From: an uncultured Prevotellaceae bacterium
GTDB taxonomy: Bacteria; Bacteroidota; Bacteroidia; Bacteroidales; Bacteroidaceae
Direction: 5' to 3'
Assembly: GCA_902801155.1 (NCBI GenBank)
Contig: CADCHG010000001.1
Location: 205,354 to 269,353, forward strand
DNA: 64,000 nt
The notes beneath the pieces are model-generated. The model saw only the letters and a program-made list of their open reading frames with translations, did no database searches and was not told where the DNA came from. Both the position numbers and the translations under genes were made by a program. Of this stretch, positions 55,533-63,888 are shown piece after piece; position 1 is the first letter of the stretch, and the number at the start of each line of letters is the position of its first letter.

Positions 55533-55558
55533 TAATTCTACTTTGCCTTTACTGCAAG

Positions 55559-55681
55559 TCCCAAGTAATTCCCTTGCAAATCCCATGTAAGTCCCATTTT
55601 CCTCCCATTATAGGGAACGGACTTACAACGGACCTGAAACGGACTTGGAACGGACCTGAAACGGACTTGGAACGGACCTAT
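55559..55681. repeat. Phased 11-base array, two halves
   Basis: TCCC recurs at 55559, 55570, 55581, 55592 and 55603; then, inverted, six perfect 11-base units beginning AACGGAC at 55616, 55627, 55638, 55649, 55660 and 55671. In the second half the units alternate between the -CTTGG and -CCTGA types. Confidence 0.9.
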
Positions 55682-55805
55682 AGCAAAGGCAGAACGAATT
55701 CAAAGCAAACGCATCTCCGATGCTGGACTGACAATAAATTCCAATCTTTTACCAAGAGAAAGGTTCGCTTACGCGAATTAAGGAAAGCAAATGGGCAGTA
55801 AATTT

Positions 55806-56050
55806 TATCAGTAAATTAATTTCAGATAAATCTGATAAATCCGTTTCTTTTTTTCTTTTCGAACACGGAATGCACGAAAGAAACGAAAGCCTTCGTTTAT
55901 TCTGTATCTTCCGTGTTCATGTTTATATTAACCACAGATATTCAGAATCTCACAGATGCAAATCACGAGCGTAAGCGAGCATATCCGTAAAATCTGTGCT
56001 ATCTGTGGTCGTTTAGATAAAAATTTACTGTTTTAATTTTCTTAGAACTT
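55806..56050. repeat. Cluster of three further inverted repeats
   Basis: In order: a P4 half with 9-base units (CAGATAAAT, CTGATAAAT, then CCGTTTC; from 55823); GAACACGGAATGCACGAAAG ... TTCCGTGTTC (55860-55920); and ACCACAGATATTCAGAATC ... ATCTGTGCTATCTGTGGTC (about 55930-56011). Motifs like the last two are known as dispersed inverted repeats in many bacterial genomes. A GCTTTAGCTTGTTGA copy follows at about 56050. Confidence 0.65.
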
Positions 56051-56176
56051 GCTTTAGCTTGTTGAGTCTTACGAAAATTTTTTATCAGTAAAAAAAACAG
56101 CTTGCTGTTTGTCTTAAGGGCAAGTCGTCGAACTCACGTTAATAACCAGCAACGGAGACATATATAAACGGAAAAT

Positions 56177-56213
56177 ACCGCTAATGGAAGAAATTATCCA
56201 TAAGCGGTATTCA
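56177..56213 (-). terminator. Probable terminator of the ilv unit
   Basis: AATACCGCTAATGGA and TCCATAAGCGGTATT pair over 15 bases with one mismatch; on the minus strand the stem is followed by TTTTCC. It lies 54 bases beyond the ilvC stop codon. Confidence 0.65.
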
Positions 56214-56266
56214 GTTTTGTGTAGAATCAAACCTAATCCTTATATATAAGGGTTTAAGTGAATATT

Positions 56267-57310
56267 TTAGTTGTTCTCTGGACGGAGCTTACGAACAGTC
56301 TCAGCAGTACGCCACATCTCAGAGTTGTGGAGAGCTGCAAGTTCCTTCTCAAGGCCTTCACGATAGTCAGGCTTTGAGTTAGCGTCGATAGAGATCTGTG
56401 CCTCGTTACCAGACTTAACAGACTCGTAAAGCTTCTGAACTACTGGCTTGCAAGCGTCGTGGAAAGGACCCATCCAGTCGAGAGCACCACGCTGAGCGGT
56501 TGTAGAACAGTTTGCATACATCCAGTCCATACCCTTCTGAGCGAAGAGAGGCATGAGTGACTGTGTGAGCTCCTCAACAGTCTCGTTGAATGCCTCAGAT
56601 GGAGTGTGACCGTTCTCACGGAGAACCTCGTACTGAGCAAGGAGGAGACCCTGAATAGCACCCATGAGTGAGCCACGCTCACCTGTGAGGTCAGAAGTAG
56701 CCTCGCGCTGGAATGTTGTCTCGAACAAGTAACCTGAACCGATACCGATACCGAGAGCAAGTGTACGATCGAGAGCACGACCAGTAGCATCGTTGTAAAC
56801 TGCGTATGAAGAGTTCAGACCGCGGCCCTCGAGGAACATAGTACGGAGTGATGTACCTGAACCCTTAGGAGCAACCATGATAACGTCGATATCCTTAGAA
56901 GGAACGCAACCTGTGCGGTCAGACCATGTGATAGCGAAACCATGTGAGAAGTAAAGAGCCTTACCAGGAGTGAGGTACTTCTGGAGAGTTGGCCATACAG
57001 ACATTACTGCAGCGTCAGAAAGAAGACACATAACGATAGTACCCTTCTCAGCAGCCTCCTCAATAGAGAAGAGGGTCTCGCCTGGTACCCAACCGTCATT
57101 CTTAGCCTTCTCGAAGGTCTTGCCCTGACGCTGACCAACGATTACATTGAAACCATTGTCGCGAAGGTTACAAGCCTGTCCAGGACCCTGAACGCCATAA
57201 CCGATAACAGCAATAGTCTCATCCTTGAGAATCTCACGGGCCTTCTCAAGTGGGAATTCCTCACGTGTCATTACCTCTTCGATAACGCCACCAAAATTCA
57301 TTTTTGCCAT
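56267..57310 (-). CDS. ilvC: Ketol-acid reductoisomerase
   Basis: A 347-residue class I KARI that isomerises and reduces acetolactate or acetohydroxybutyrate with NAD(P)H, step two of valine and isoleucine synthesis. IAVIGYGVQGPGQACNLRDNG is the nucleotide-binding loop; DVIMVAPKGSGTSLRTMFLEGRG and the E-rich helices (EELTQSLMPLFAQKG) hold the magnesium site. It has its own promoter, separate from the genes upstream, and a leader of about 130 bases that contains heptamer repeats. Confidence 0.97.
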   Translation of the reverse strand: MAKMNFGGVIEEVMTREEFPLEKAREILKDETIAVIGYGVQGPGQACNLRDNGFNVIVGQRQGKTFEKAKNDGWVPGETLFSIEEAAEKGTIVMCLLSDAAVMSVWPTLQKYLTPGKALYFSHGFAITWSDRTGCVPSKDIDVIMVAPKGSGTSLRTMFLEGRGLNSSYAVYNDATGRALDRTLALGIGIGSGYLFETTFQREATSDLTGERGSLMGAIQGLLLAQYEVLRENGHTPSEAFNETVEELTQSLMPLFAQKGMDWMYANCSTTAQRGALDWMGPFHDACKPVVQKLYESVKSGNEAQISIDANSKPDYREGLEKELAALHNSEMWRTAETVRKLRPENN

Positions 57311-57365
57311 TGTTAATACTAAATTTTATAAAAAATATTGTTATATAATAACTTATTCTTTCTTT

Positions 57366-57479
57366 ATTTCGAAGGTCAAAGGACTATAAGGACCAAGACT
57401 TCCGACCTTTGACTTTTGACCTTAGACTTTTGACTTTATTCCGACTGCAAAGATACTAAATATTTCTGAACAATGCAAG
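57366..57479 (-). promoter_or_regulatory. ilvC promoter and heptamer leader
   Basis: On the minus strand CTTG (57479-57476), 20 bases, TATCTTTG (57455-57448). The leader then contains phased units GACCTTT, GACTTTT, GACCTTA, GACTTTT, GACTTTA (about 57403-57437, plus-strand reading) and, on the other side, AAGGTC and AAGGAC units; GTCAAAGG can pair with CCTTTGAC. The units are of the same kind as in the purU leader. Confidence 0.7.
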
Positions 57480-57553
57480 AAAACACGCATATATTATACG
57501 TTTTGCAATAATTTGTCACGTATGCCGCGTTTTATCTTTCACATTGAAAGTAT

Positions 57554-58309
57554 TTAGCCTTTTCGAAACTCCATCTTTAACCTGCTAAGCTCCACCTCCT
57601 CGTTTTCCTCCTGACGGACAAATCGGAAATAGTGGTTCATCTCATCTTCTTCAAGATGATAGATTCTGAGAGTTTCGTTCCAATGTCCTTCCGCCACATA
57701 CGCAATCTCGACTCTCCTGATATCGTGAGTACGTAGGAAATCGAGAGGGAAGGTATTCATTACATGGTCGAGATAGCGAACGGAATTGAGATGTCCGTTG
57801 ACATCAAGATCCGAATACTCCACCTTGAACTCCGTGTATTCTGTCATCTCAGGAGTCTTCACACGAGAGACATCCTTTATAGGACATTCCTTCTCTGCAT
57901 GAATGTAATCAACGATAGATCCATCATTGACCAAAAGGATGTTTTGAGGCTCACGGGTGACGGTGTCAATCATAGCCCAGATGCTCTTGGCATATCCATA
58001 CACCTTCTTTCCGTCCTCAGAGAGTATCTCCCAGTTACGCTTGGTGAAATACTTCATAGCACTCTCCACCCACGTAGTAATCGTGATGTGGTCATGCTCA
58101 CGTGGCATATCCTCAAGTTCGATGGCAAGACGCGAGAGCACCCAGGTCTTGTTCATCGTATTGAGATACGACATACCGAAATGACGGCTTGTGGAATGTA
58201 TGTCAGCAGCATTGAGCAGGTCGTTTCCGAGATGCCCAAGACACAACTGATGCTTGAAGTCACAATGGAAGGCATCGGTGGCTATGTGAAGAGTCTCTGT
58301 CTTTTCCAT
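57554..58309 (-). CDS. Acyl-ACP thioesterase
   Basis: A 251-residue double-hotdog protein of the FatA/FatB family that releases fatty acids from acyl carrier protein. The N-terminal half has ITITTWVESAMKYFTKRNWEI, and the C-terminal half carries the active site DLDVNGHLNSVRYLDHVMNT with the conserved Asn and His. It lies between ilvH and ilvC on the same strand. In Bacteroidetes this combination is seen often; a link through branched-chain fatty acids is plausible but not shown here. Confidence 0.88.
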   Translation of the reverse strand: MEKTETLHIATDAFHCDFKHQLCLGHLGNDLLNAADIHSTSRHFGMSYLNTMNKTWVLSRLAIELEDMPREHDHITITTWVESAMKYFTKRNWEILSEDGKKVYGYAKSIWAMIDTVTREPQNILLVNDGSIVDYIHAEKECPIKDVSRVKTPEMTEYTEFKVEYSDLDVNGHLNSVRYLDHVMNTFPLDFLRTHDIRRVEIAYVAEGHWNETLRIYHLEEDEMNHYFRFVRQEENEEVELSRLKMEFRKG

Positions 58310-58323
58310 ACATATTAAAACTA

Positions 58324-58460
58324 CAGCCCCTCACCTGCCCTATGGGCATCCTCTCCCCAAGGGGCGAGGAAAAAGTTACCTTTTATCGCTTATAAACGAT
58401 TATTACTATCCCCTCGCCCCATGGGGAGAGGGTGTCACATAGTGACGGGTGAGGGGCTCT
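58324..58460. repeat. Palindromic element P2, copy 3
   Basis: AGCCCCTCACCTGCCC with CTCTCCCCAAGGGGCGAGG at the left and CCCTCGCCCCATGGGGAGAG, GGGTGAGGGGCT at the right, with an AT-rich middle containing TATCGCTTATAAACGATTA. Between ilvH and the thioesterase gene. Confidence 0.8.
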
Positions 58461-58464
58461 TTTA

Positions 58465-59334
58465 CTAACTTGCCATTTCCTCTTCCTTTCTCTGGGCAAT
58501 ATACTGATCAAGTCTCTCTATACAAGACCTAGTGATAGCTATACGACCAGAGCGAACAAACTGGAGCACACAACCTAAATCATTGAGCTGATTGAAGTTA
58601 TCAAGTACATCAGTAGATATACCTGTCTTCTCAACTATGGTATAGGTTGGGTTCACCTCAACGATACGGGCATCATGACGACGAACGATTCGGCTAATCT
58701 CCTGATTGGCAAGTACCATAGGAGTTGATAGCTTCAGAAGAGATGTCTCAAGGATGAATATCTCATCATCAGCAAAGCAATTTGCTTGCAAAACATCAAT
58801 CTTCTTCTCTATCTGCTTTGTAAGCATCTCTGCCATCTCCTGCTTGCAATAGCAGGTAATGGTATATTTATGTACACCAGGAGTAGAAGAAGAGCATACG
58901 TTGAGAGATTCTATATTGACCTGTCGGCGAGTGAATACGGCAGTAATCTGATTCAGAATACCGGCAAAGTTCTCTGAATAGATGATGAGGGTATAGAGAG
59001 GAAGACCGTCATGATTGAGCTGAGCGCCCTCCCACGCAGGAGTAACAGGACGCGCAACGGCATTTCTCTTGAAAGTCTCATGCTGAGGAGTACCATTGTT
59101 AAAATGCTTCTCAGCAGCCTTACGCTCACGGGCAAGATTCTTCTCGAAAGAGTTGCGATCTATGGCTGCAGCGGCACGTACAGCGGCATCGAAGAGGGCT
59201 GTTTCCTCTTCCTGCAACTGCTCGTCGCACTTACCACAGGTATTGCAATCGCCACACTCGGCAGCTCCATAGCGGTTCTCCTCCGAGGGGGAGATATTTT
59301 GGTTTGCCTTATTATTTATATTATCGTTATTCAT
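58465..59334 (-). CDS. ilvH: Acetolactate synthase small subunit with unusual Cys-rich extension
   Basis: A 289-residue regulatory subunit, over 100 residues longer than usual. The ACT domain begins near residue 109 (LYTLIIYSENFAGILNQITA, VNIESLNVCSSSTPGVHKYT) and is followed by the C-terminal domain. The extension has Cys27, Cys30, Cys33 and Cys36 in ECGDCNTCGKCDEQ, a CxxCxxCxxC pattern as in 4Fe-4S or zinc sites, then a charged Ala-rich helix. There is no Met between residue 1 and the ACT domain, so no shorter ATG start exists. It binds IlvB and confers valine feedback. Confidence 0.9.
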   Translation of the reverse strand: MNNDNINNKANQNISPSEENRYGAAECGDCNTCGKCDEQLQEEETALFDAAVRAAAAIDRNSFEKNLARERKAAEKHFNNGTPQHETFKRNAVARPVTPAWEGAQLNHDGLPLYTLIIYSENFAGILNQITAVFTRRQVNIESLNVCSSSTPGVHKYTITCYCKQEMAEMLTKQIEKKIDVLQANCFADDEIFILETSLLKLSTPMVLANQEISRIVRRHDARIVEVNPTYTIVEKTGISTDVLDNFNQLNDLGCVLQFVRSGRIAITRSCIERLDQYIAQRKEEEMAS

Positions 59335-59404
59335 TATCGTTTATATCCTTAATTGGAAATTTGTATCTAAAACCTCCTTCACTCGGGAAGGTCGGGACGG
59401 GGTC

Positions 59405-61168
59405 TTACTCTACCTCAAACAGCATCTCATCTACATTTCCTCCCGGAGGTGTCATAGGAAGCACGTTATCCTCTTCCTTAACAGCACATTGGAGAATGTA
59501 TGGGCCCTTTGTATCGAGCATCTCACGGATTGCGGCATCAAGGTCCTTACGGTCAATAACGGTCTTGCAAGGAATACCGTATGCCTCGGCAATCTTCTCA
59601 TAGTCTGGGTTCACCATTGGGGTGAATGAATAGCGTTTGTTGAAGAACATATACTGCCATTGGCGAACGTTGCCAAGGAAGTTGTTGTTGAGCATTATCA
59701 TCTTAACAGGGCATTGCTGCTCCATGATTGTTCCGAGTTCCTGAATGGTCATCTGGAAACCTCCATCACCGGCAAACATACACACGGTTCTGTCAGGAGC
59801 GCCAAAGGTAGCACCTATAGCCGCAGGAATACCGAAGCCCATAGTACCACAACCGCCGGAAGTAATGACAGAACGCTCCTTAGTGAACTTGAAGTAACGG
59901 CAACCGAACATCTGGTTCTGACCAACGTCAGTTACAAGAACAGCCTCATTGTTTGCAGCCTCACTAACCTTACGGACAACCTCACCCATCAACAGAGGTC
60001 CTTCCTTAGGATTAAGAGCAGCATCAATAACAAGGTTATACTCCTTTTCTGCGTATGGTTTGAAGCCTTCAATCCAAGTCTGATGCTTTGCCGGCTTTAC
60101 AAATTCAGAAACGCTTGCAAGTGTCTCCTTACAATCACCAACAAGGGCAAGGTCAACCTTTACGTTCTTATTAATCTCAGAAGGATCAATATCGAAATGT
60201 ATAATCTTTGCCTGCTTAGCGTATGTCTTGAGATTGCCTGTGATACGGTCGTCAAAACGCATACCAACGGCAATAAGAAGATCACACTGGTTGGTCATGA
60301 AGTTTGGAGCATAGTTTCCGTGCATTCCAAGCATACCCATGTTCAGAGGATGATCGGTAGGAGCAGCAGAAAGACCGAGAAGAGTCTGTCCGAATGGAAT
60401 CTGTGCCTTCTCACAAAGCTCAAGAAGTTCCTTATGAGCACCACCGAGCTCTACACCCTGTCCAACGAGCATGAATGGCTTTACAGAATCATTGATCATC
60501 TGTGCAGCCTTCTTGATAGCTTCCTGAGTTGGATGATGCAGAGGCTTGTATGAACGGATGAAATCAACTGTCTGAGGCTCATACTCGAACTTGGCTGTCT
60601 GGGCGTTCTTTGTAAAATCAAGGACAACAGGTCCCGGACGACCAGACTTTGCAATATAGAACGCACGGGCAACAGCCCAAGGAATATCCTCCGCACGACG
60701 AATCTGATAGTTCCACTTCGTTATAGGCTGGGTTACGCCCACAACGTCAACCTCCTGAAAGGCATCTGTTCCGAGCATAGCAGCTCCTACCTGACCGCAG
60801 ATAACGACGATAGGGGTAGAGTCAATCATAGCATCAGCCACACCAGTAATGGTATTCATAGCACCAGGACCGGAAGTAACGATACAGCATCCAACCTTTC
60901 CGCTTACACGAGCATAGCCCTGAGCAGCATGAACAGCAGCCTGCTCATGACGAACGAGTATGTGATTAAGAGTTTCCTTATGGTCATACAGAGCATCGAA
61001 TGTTGGCATAATAGCACCACCCGGATATCCGAACAGCGTCTCTACGCCCTCATGCTCCAATGATCGCATTAGTGCCTCAGCACCAGTAATGAGAGCCCCC
61101 TCCCGGCCTCCCCGAGGGGAGGAGGAGTTAGTCACATTTTTACCCTCTTGTATATTATTGTTATTCAT
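59405..61168 (-). CDS. ilvB: Acetolactate synthase large subunit
   Basis: A 587-residue ThDP enzyme that makes acetolactate from pyruvate or acetohydroxybutyrate. EGVETLFGYPGGAIMPTFDAL with the catalytic Glu in HVRHEQAAVHAAQGYAR-like context (ILVRHEQAAVHAAQGYARVS) and the ThDP-binding GDGGFQMTIQELGTIMEQQ are clear. The N terminus before ITGAEALMRSL is unusual: about 30 residues including SSSPRGGREGA, which is the translation of a GC-rich palindrome (about 61090-61125) of the P3 kind. It starts one base after the DUF559 stop codon. Confidence 0.96.
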   Translation of the reverse strand: MNNNNIQEGKNVTNSSSPRGGREGALITGAEALMRSLEHEGVETLFGYPGGAIMPTFDALYDHKETLNHILVRHEQAAVHAAQGYARVSGKVGCCIVTSGPGAMNTITGVADAMIDSTPIVVICGQVGAAMLGTDAFQEVDVVGVTQPITKWNYQIRRAEDIPWAVARAFYIAKSGRPGPVVLDFTKNAQTAKFEYEPQTVDFIRSYKPLHHPTQEAIKKAAQMINDSVKPFMLVGQGVELGGAHKELLELCEKAQIPFGQTLLGLSAAPTDHPLNMGMLGMHGNYAPNFMTNQCDLLIAVGMRFDDRITGNLKTYAKQAKIIHFDIDPSEINKNVKVDLALVGDCKETLASVSEFVKPAKHQTWIEGFKPYAEKEYNLVIDAALNPKEGPLLMGEVVRKVSEAANNEAVLVTDVGQNQMFGCRYFKFTKERSVITSGGCGTMGFGIPAAIGATFGAPDRTVCMFAGDGGFQMTIQELGTIMEQQCPVKMIMLNNNFLGNVRQWQYMFFNKRYSFTPMVNPDYEKIAEAYGIPCKTVIDRKDLDAAIREMLDTKGPYILQCAVKEEDNVLPMTPPGGNVDEMLFEVE

Positions 61169-61169
61169 C

Positions 61170-61541
61170 TCAAAAAATATATCTGCAAATGACTTTTATT
61201 ACATCATCTATCTTTTCTATTATCGTCTCATTATCAAAACGGATAACAGTAAAACCCATATCATTTAGTCGTTCTGTACGTTTCTCATCAAGAAGTTCTT
61301 GAGCAGGTTGACAATGATATCCACCATCAACCTCTATAACCAGCTTTTCTTCAAGGCAGACAAAATCTACGATATACTGCCCTATAACATGCTGTCTATT
61401 AAACTTCTTTCCAAGCCTGTTTCCACGCAAACGATCCCACAGAAACCTTTCCGCTTCAGTCTGGTATTTTCTATTCTCCTTTGCCCATTCGTGCAACATG
61501 GAGTATAATACCGGATCTGCTGTATTATATACATAATTCAT
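61170..61541 (-). CDS. DUF559 endonuclease-like protein
   Basis: A 123-residue protein of the DUF559 family, related in fold to very-short-patch-repair and restriction endonucleases. Family features: AERFLWDRLRGNRLGKKFNR, QYIVDFVCLEEKLVIEVDGG and KRTERLNDMGFTVIRFDN, with the D and ExD residues of a PD-(D/E)xK site. It is inserted between ilvD and ilvB and nearly touches ilvB. Such genes are often associated with mobile or recombining regions; its job here is unknown. Confidence 0.85.
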   Translation of the reverse strand: MNYVYNTADPVLYSMLHEWAKENRKYQTEAERFLWDRLRGNRLGKKFNRQHVIGQYIVDFVCLEEKLVIEVDGGYHCQPAQELLDEKRTERLNDMGFTVIRFDNETIIEKIDDVIKVICRYIF

Positions 61542-61605
61542 AAGCGAATATGTCTTTTAGCGATTCATTTGGCAGATGTCCAGGCATCAGACGTTACTGA
61601 CTAAA

Positions 61606-61637
61606 CTTCTCCCTCCCTCGGGAGGGCTGGGGAGGGG
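61606..61637. repeat. P3-type palindrome between ilvD and DUF559
   Basis: CTCCCTCCCTCGGGAGGGCT followed by GGGGAGGGG, ending at the ilvD stop codon. Confidence 0.6.
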
Positions 61638-63440
61638 TCAATCTATAATCCTCACACCACCCTTATCTGCACTTGCCACACTCTTGGCGTATGCACGAAG
61701 AGCCTTGCTGACCACGCGATTACGCTTCAATGGCTGCTGTGGACGTGCCTCAAGTTCCTCATCAGAGAGTTTCACGTTGATAGAGCGTGAAGGGATATCA
61801 ATAACGATGATATCACCATCCTTGATCTTACCGATGTTACCACCAGAAGCTGCCTCTGGAGAGATATGACCAATTGAAAGGCCTGATGTACCACCAGAGA
61901 AACGACCGTCGGTAATAAGAGCACACTCCTTACCCATATGCATAGACTTGATATATGATGTTGGGTAGAGCATTTCCTGCATACCAGGACCACCCTTAGG
62001 ACCTTCGTGAGTGATTACCACGCAATCGCCTTTCTTAACCTTACCGCCAAGGATTCCCTCACAAGCATCCTCCTGAGAGTCGAATACAACGGCAGGACCT
62101 TCGAAGTGCCAAAGCTCAGGCGCAACACCTGCAGTCTTTACCACACAACCATCCTTAGCAATATTACCGAACAATACAGCCATACCGCCATCCTTTGTGT
62201 AAGCGTGCTCTATATCACGGATACAACCATTAGCACGGTCGGTATCAAGAGTCTCCCATTGAGCATCCTGTGAGCCCATCACGTTAGAGAACTTACCGCC
62301 AGGAGCTGAATGATAGATACGAGATGCCTCCGGATCAATATTCTCCTTGAGGATAGAATACTTCTCAATATCCTCACCAAGAGTAGCGCCATTCACGCGC
62401 TTGCAAGAGAGGTCAAGGAGATTGCCCTTAGCCAACTCACCCATGATACCAAGAATACCACCTGCACGGTTCTCCTCCTGAATAGAATATTTCTGCCAGT
62501 TAGGAGCAAGTTTGCAGAGGAATGGTACCTTACGAGAGAGTGCATCAATATCAGGCATAGTGAAATCAACCTCTGCCTCCTGAGCAACAGCAAGGAGATG
62601 GAGTACGGTATTTGTTGAAGCGCCCATAGCAATGTCAAGAGTCATAGCATTGAGGAATGCCTGACGTGTAGCTATTGAACGTGGGAGAACAGAGTCATCA
62701 CCATCCTCATAGTATGCAAATGCGTTCTTCACTATCTGCTTTGCAGCATCCTTGAAGAGCTGAATACGGTTTTTGTGAGTAGCAAGGATAGAGCCGTTGC
62801 CCGGAAGTGAGAGACCGAGAGCCTCTGTGAGTGAGTTCATAGAGTTGGCTGTGAACATACCAGAGCAAGCGCCACAACCAGGACAAGCCATTTGCTCAAC
62901 CTCAGCAAGTTCCTCATCGCTTACGGTCGGGTCACCACCCTTAATCATAGCTGTGATAAGGTCGGCATTCTCTCCCTTGTACTTGTGTGACTCCATAGGA
63001 CCGCCAGAAACGAATACTGTTGGGATGTTAAGGCGCATAGAAGCCATAAGCATACCAGGAGTAACCTTGTCGCAGTTAGAGATACAGATCATAGCGTCAG
63101 CCTTGTGGGCATTAATCATGTACTCTACAGAGTCAGCAATAACATCACGAGAAGGCAATGAATAGAGCATGCCGTCGTGGCCCATTGCAATACCATCATC
63201 CACAGCAATAGTATTGAACTCTGCTGCATAACATCCCATAGCCTCGATTTCCTTCTTCACAATCTGACCAATCTCGTGGAGGTGTGTGTGACCAGGAACG
63301 AACTGTGTGAATGAATTTACGATTGCGATGATTGGCTTTCCAAACTGCTCACGCTTCATACCATTGGCAACCCATAGGGCACGGGCGCCAGCCATACGTC
63401 TGCCTTCTGTGCAGACGCTACTTCTCAACTGATGTTTCAT
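61638..63440 (-). CDS. ilvD: Dihydroxy-acid dehydratase
   Basis: A 600-residue Fe-S dehydratase, third step of valine/isoleucine synthesis. Cluster and substrate blocks: [63 protein letters not shown] (given in part), all with the expected cysteines. It is the first gene of the minus-strand ilv set, behind its own promoter. The C-terminal end and length are normal. Confidence 0.97.
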   Translation of the reverse strand: MKHQLRSSVCTEGRRMAGARALWVANGMKREQFGKPIIAIVNSFTQFVPGHTHLHEIGQIVKKEIEAMGCYAAEFNTIAVDDGIAMGHDGMLYSLPSRDVIADSVEYMINAHKADAMICISNCDKVTPGMLMASMRLNIPTVFVSGGPMESHKYKGENADLITAMIKGGDPTVSDEELAEVEQMACPGCGACSGMFTANSMNSLTEALGLSLPGNGSILATHKNRIQLFKDAAKQIVKNAFAYYEDGDDSVLPRSIATRQAFLNAMTLDIAMGASTNTVLHLLAVAQEAEVDFTMPDIDALSRKVPFLCKLAPNWQKYSIQEENRAGGILGIMGELAKGNLLDLSCKRVNGATLGEDIEKYSILKENIDPEASRIYHSAPGGKFSNVMGSQDAQWETLDTDRANGCIRDIEHAYTKDGGMAVLFGNIAKDGCVVKTAGVAPELWHFEGPAVVFDSQEDACEGILGGKVKKGDCVVITHEGPKGGPGMQEMLYPTSYIKSMHMGKECALITDGRFSGGTSGLSIGHISPEAASGGNIGKIKDGDIIVIDIPSRSINVKLSDEELEARPQQPLKRNRVVSKALRAYAKSVASADKGGVRIID

Positions 63441-63495
63441 ATTGTTGTTTTTGTATATTTACCATGAATTATCGGGGAAATTCCCAAATTGGCTA

Positions 63496-63527
63496 CAAAA
63501 TTACTTATTTTTTGACTAAAAACCAAC
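63496..63527 (-). promoter_or_regulatory. ilvD promoter
   Basis: GTTG (63527-63524), 20 bases, TAATTTTG (63503-63496) on the minus strand, 56 bases before the ilvD start. No leader peptide or attenuator was found in the short leader. Confidence 0.6.
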
Positions 63528-63667
63528 GATTTACTTATATTTTTTGTTAAATTCGAGGGATTTTGTTACTTTTTGTCAAGCAAAGCGAAGTAAATGCTTA
63601 TAATCCTAAACTTTAGCGTGCATAGAACCTAAAAACAAAATCACAAGTTACTTTCACTTGTTGATTC

Positions 63668-63766
63668 TCCATCGCTTATCCATCGTATCTCCATAGTTAC
63701 TCCATCGAAACGATGGACTTGCGATGGAGTAACGATGGAGTAACGATGGAGTATCTATGGAGGAAG
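63668..63766. repeat. Nine phased 11-base units in two inverted halves
   Basis: Four units beginning TCCATMG (63668, 63679, 63690, 63701) run without a phase change into five units beginning GATGGA or TATGGA (63712, 63723, 63734, 63745, 63756). GATGGAGTAAC is present twice unchanged. The rest of the 63441-63888 gap apart from this array, the ilvD promoter and the terminator is AT-rich without visible content. Confidence 0.9.
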
Positions 63767-63833
63767 AGCGGACATATAGCGGTATCACTTATAAGTGAAA
63801 TGCCTTGTTTTAGGGAAGGAAAAAGCATAGACG

Positions 63834-63864
63834 AAAAAGTCCCGACAAGCGAACCTGTCGGGAC
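63834..63864 (-). terminator. Rho-independent terminator of the last gene
   Basis: On the minus strand GTCCCGACA, loop of eight, TGTCGGGAC, then TTTTT. It lies 25 bases after the stop codon at 63889. Confidence 0.9.
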
Positions 63865-63888
63865 AATTATTATATACTAAGAGAATAA

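Noticed and set aside
55490-55801. Possible 103-residue gene across the 11-base array
   Set aside because: The frame is mostly repeat DNA, has no promoter and gives a low-complexity protein.
59660-60553. Plus-strand frame of 297 codons over ilvB
   Set aside because: Antisense shadow of ilvB with no domain features.
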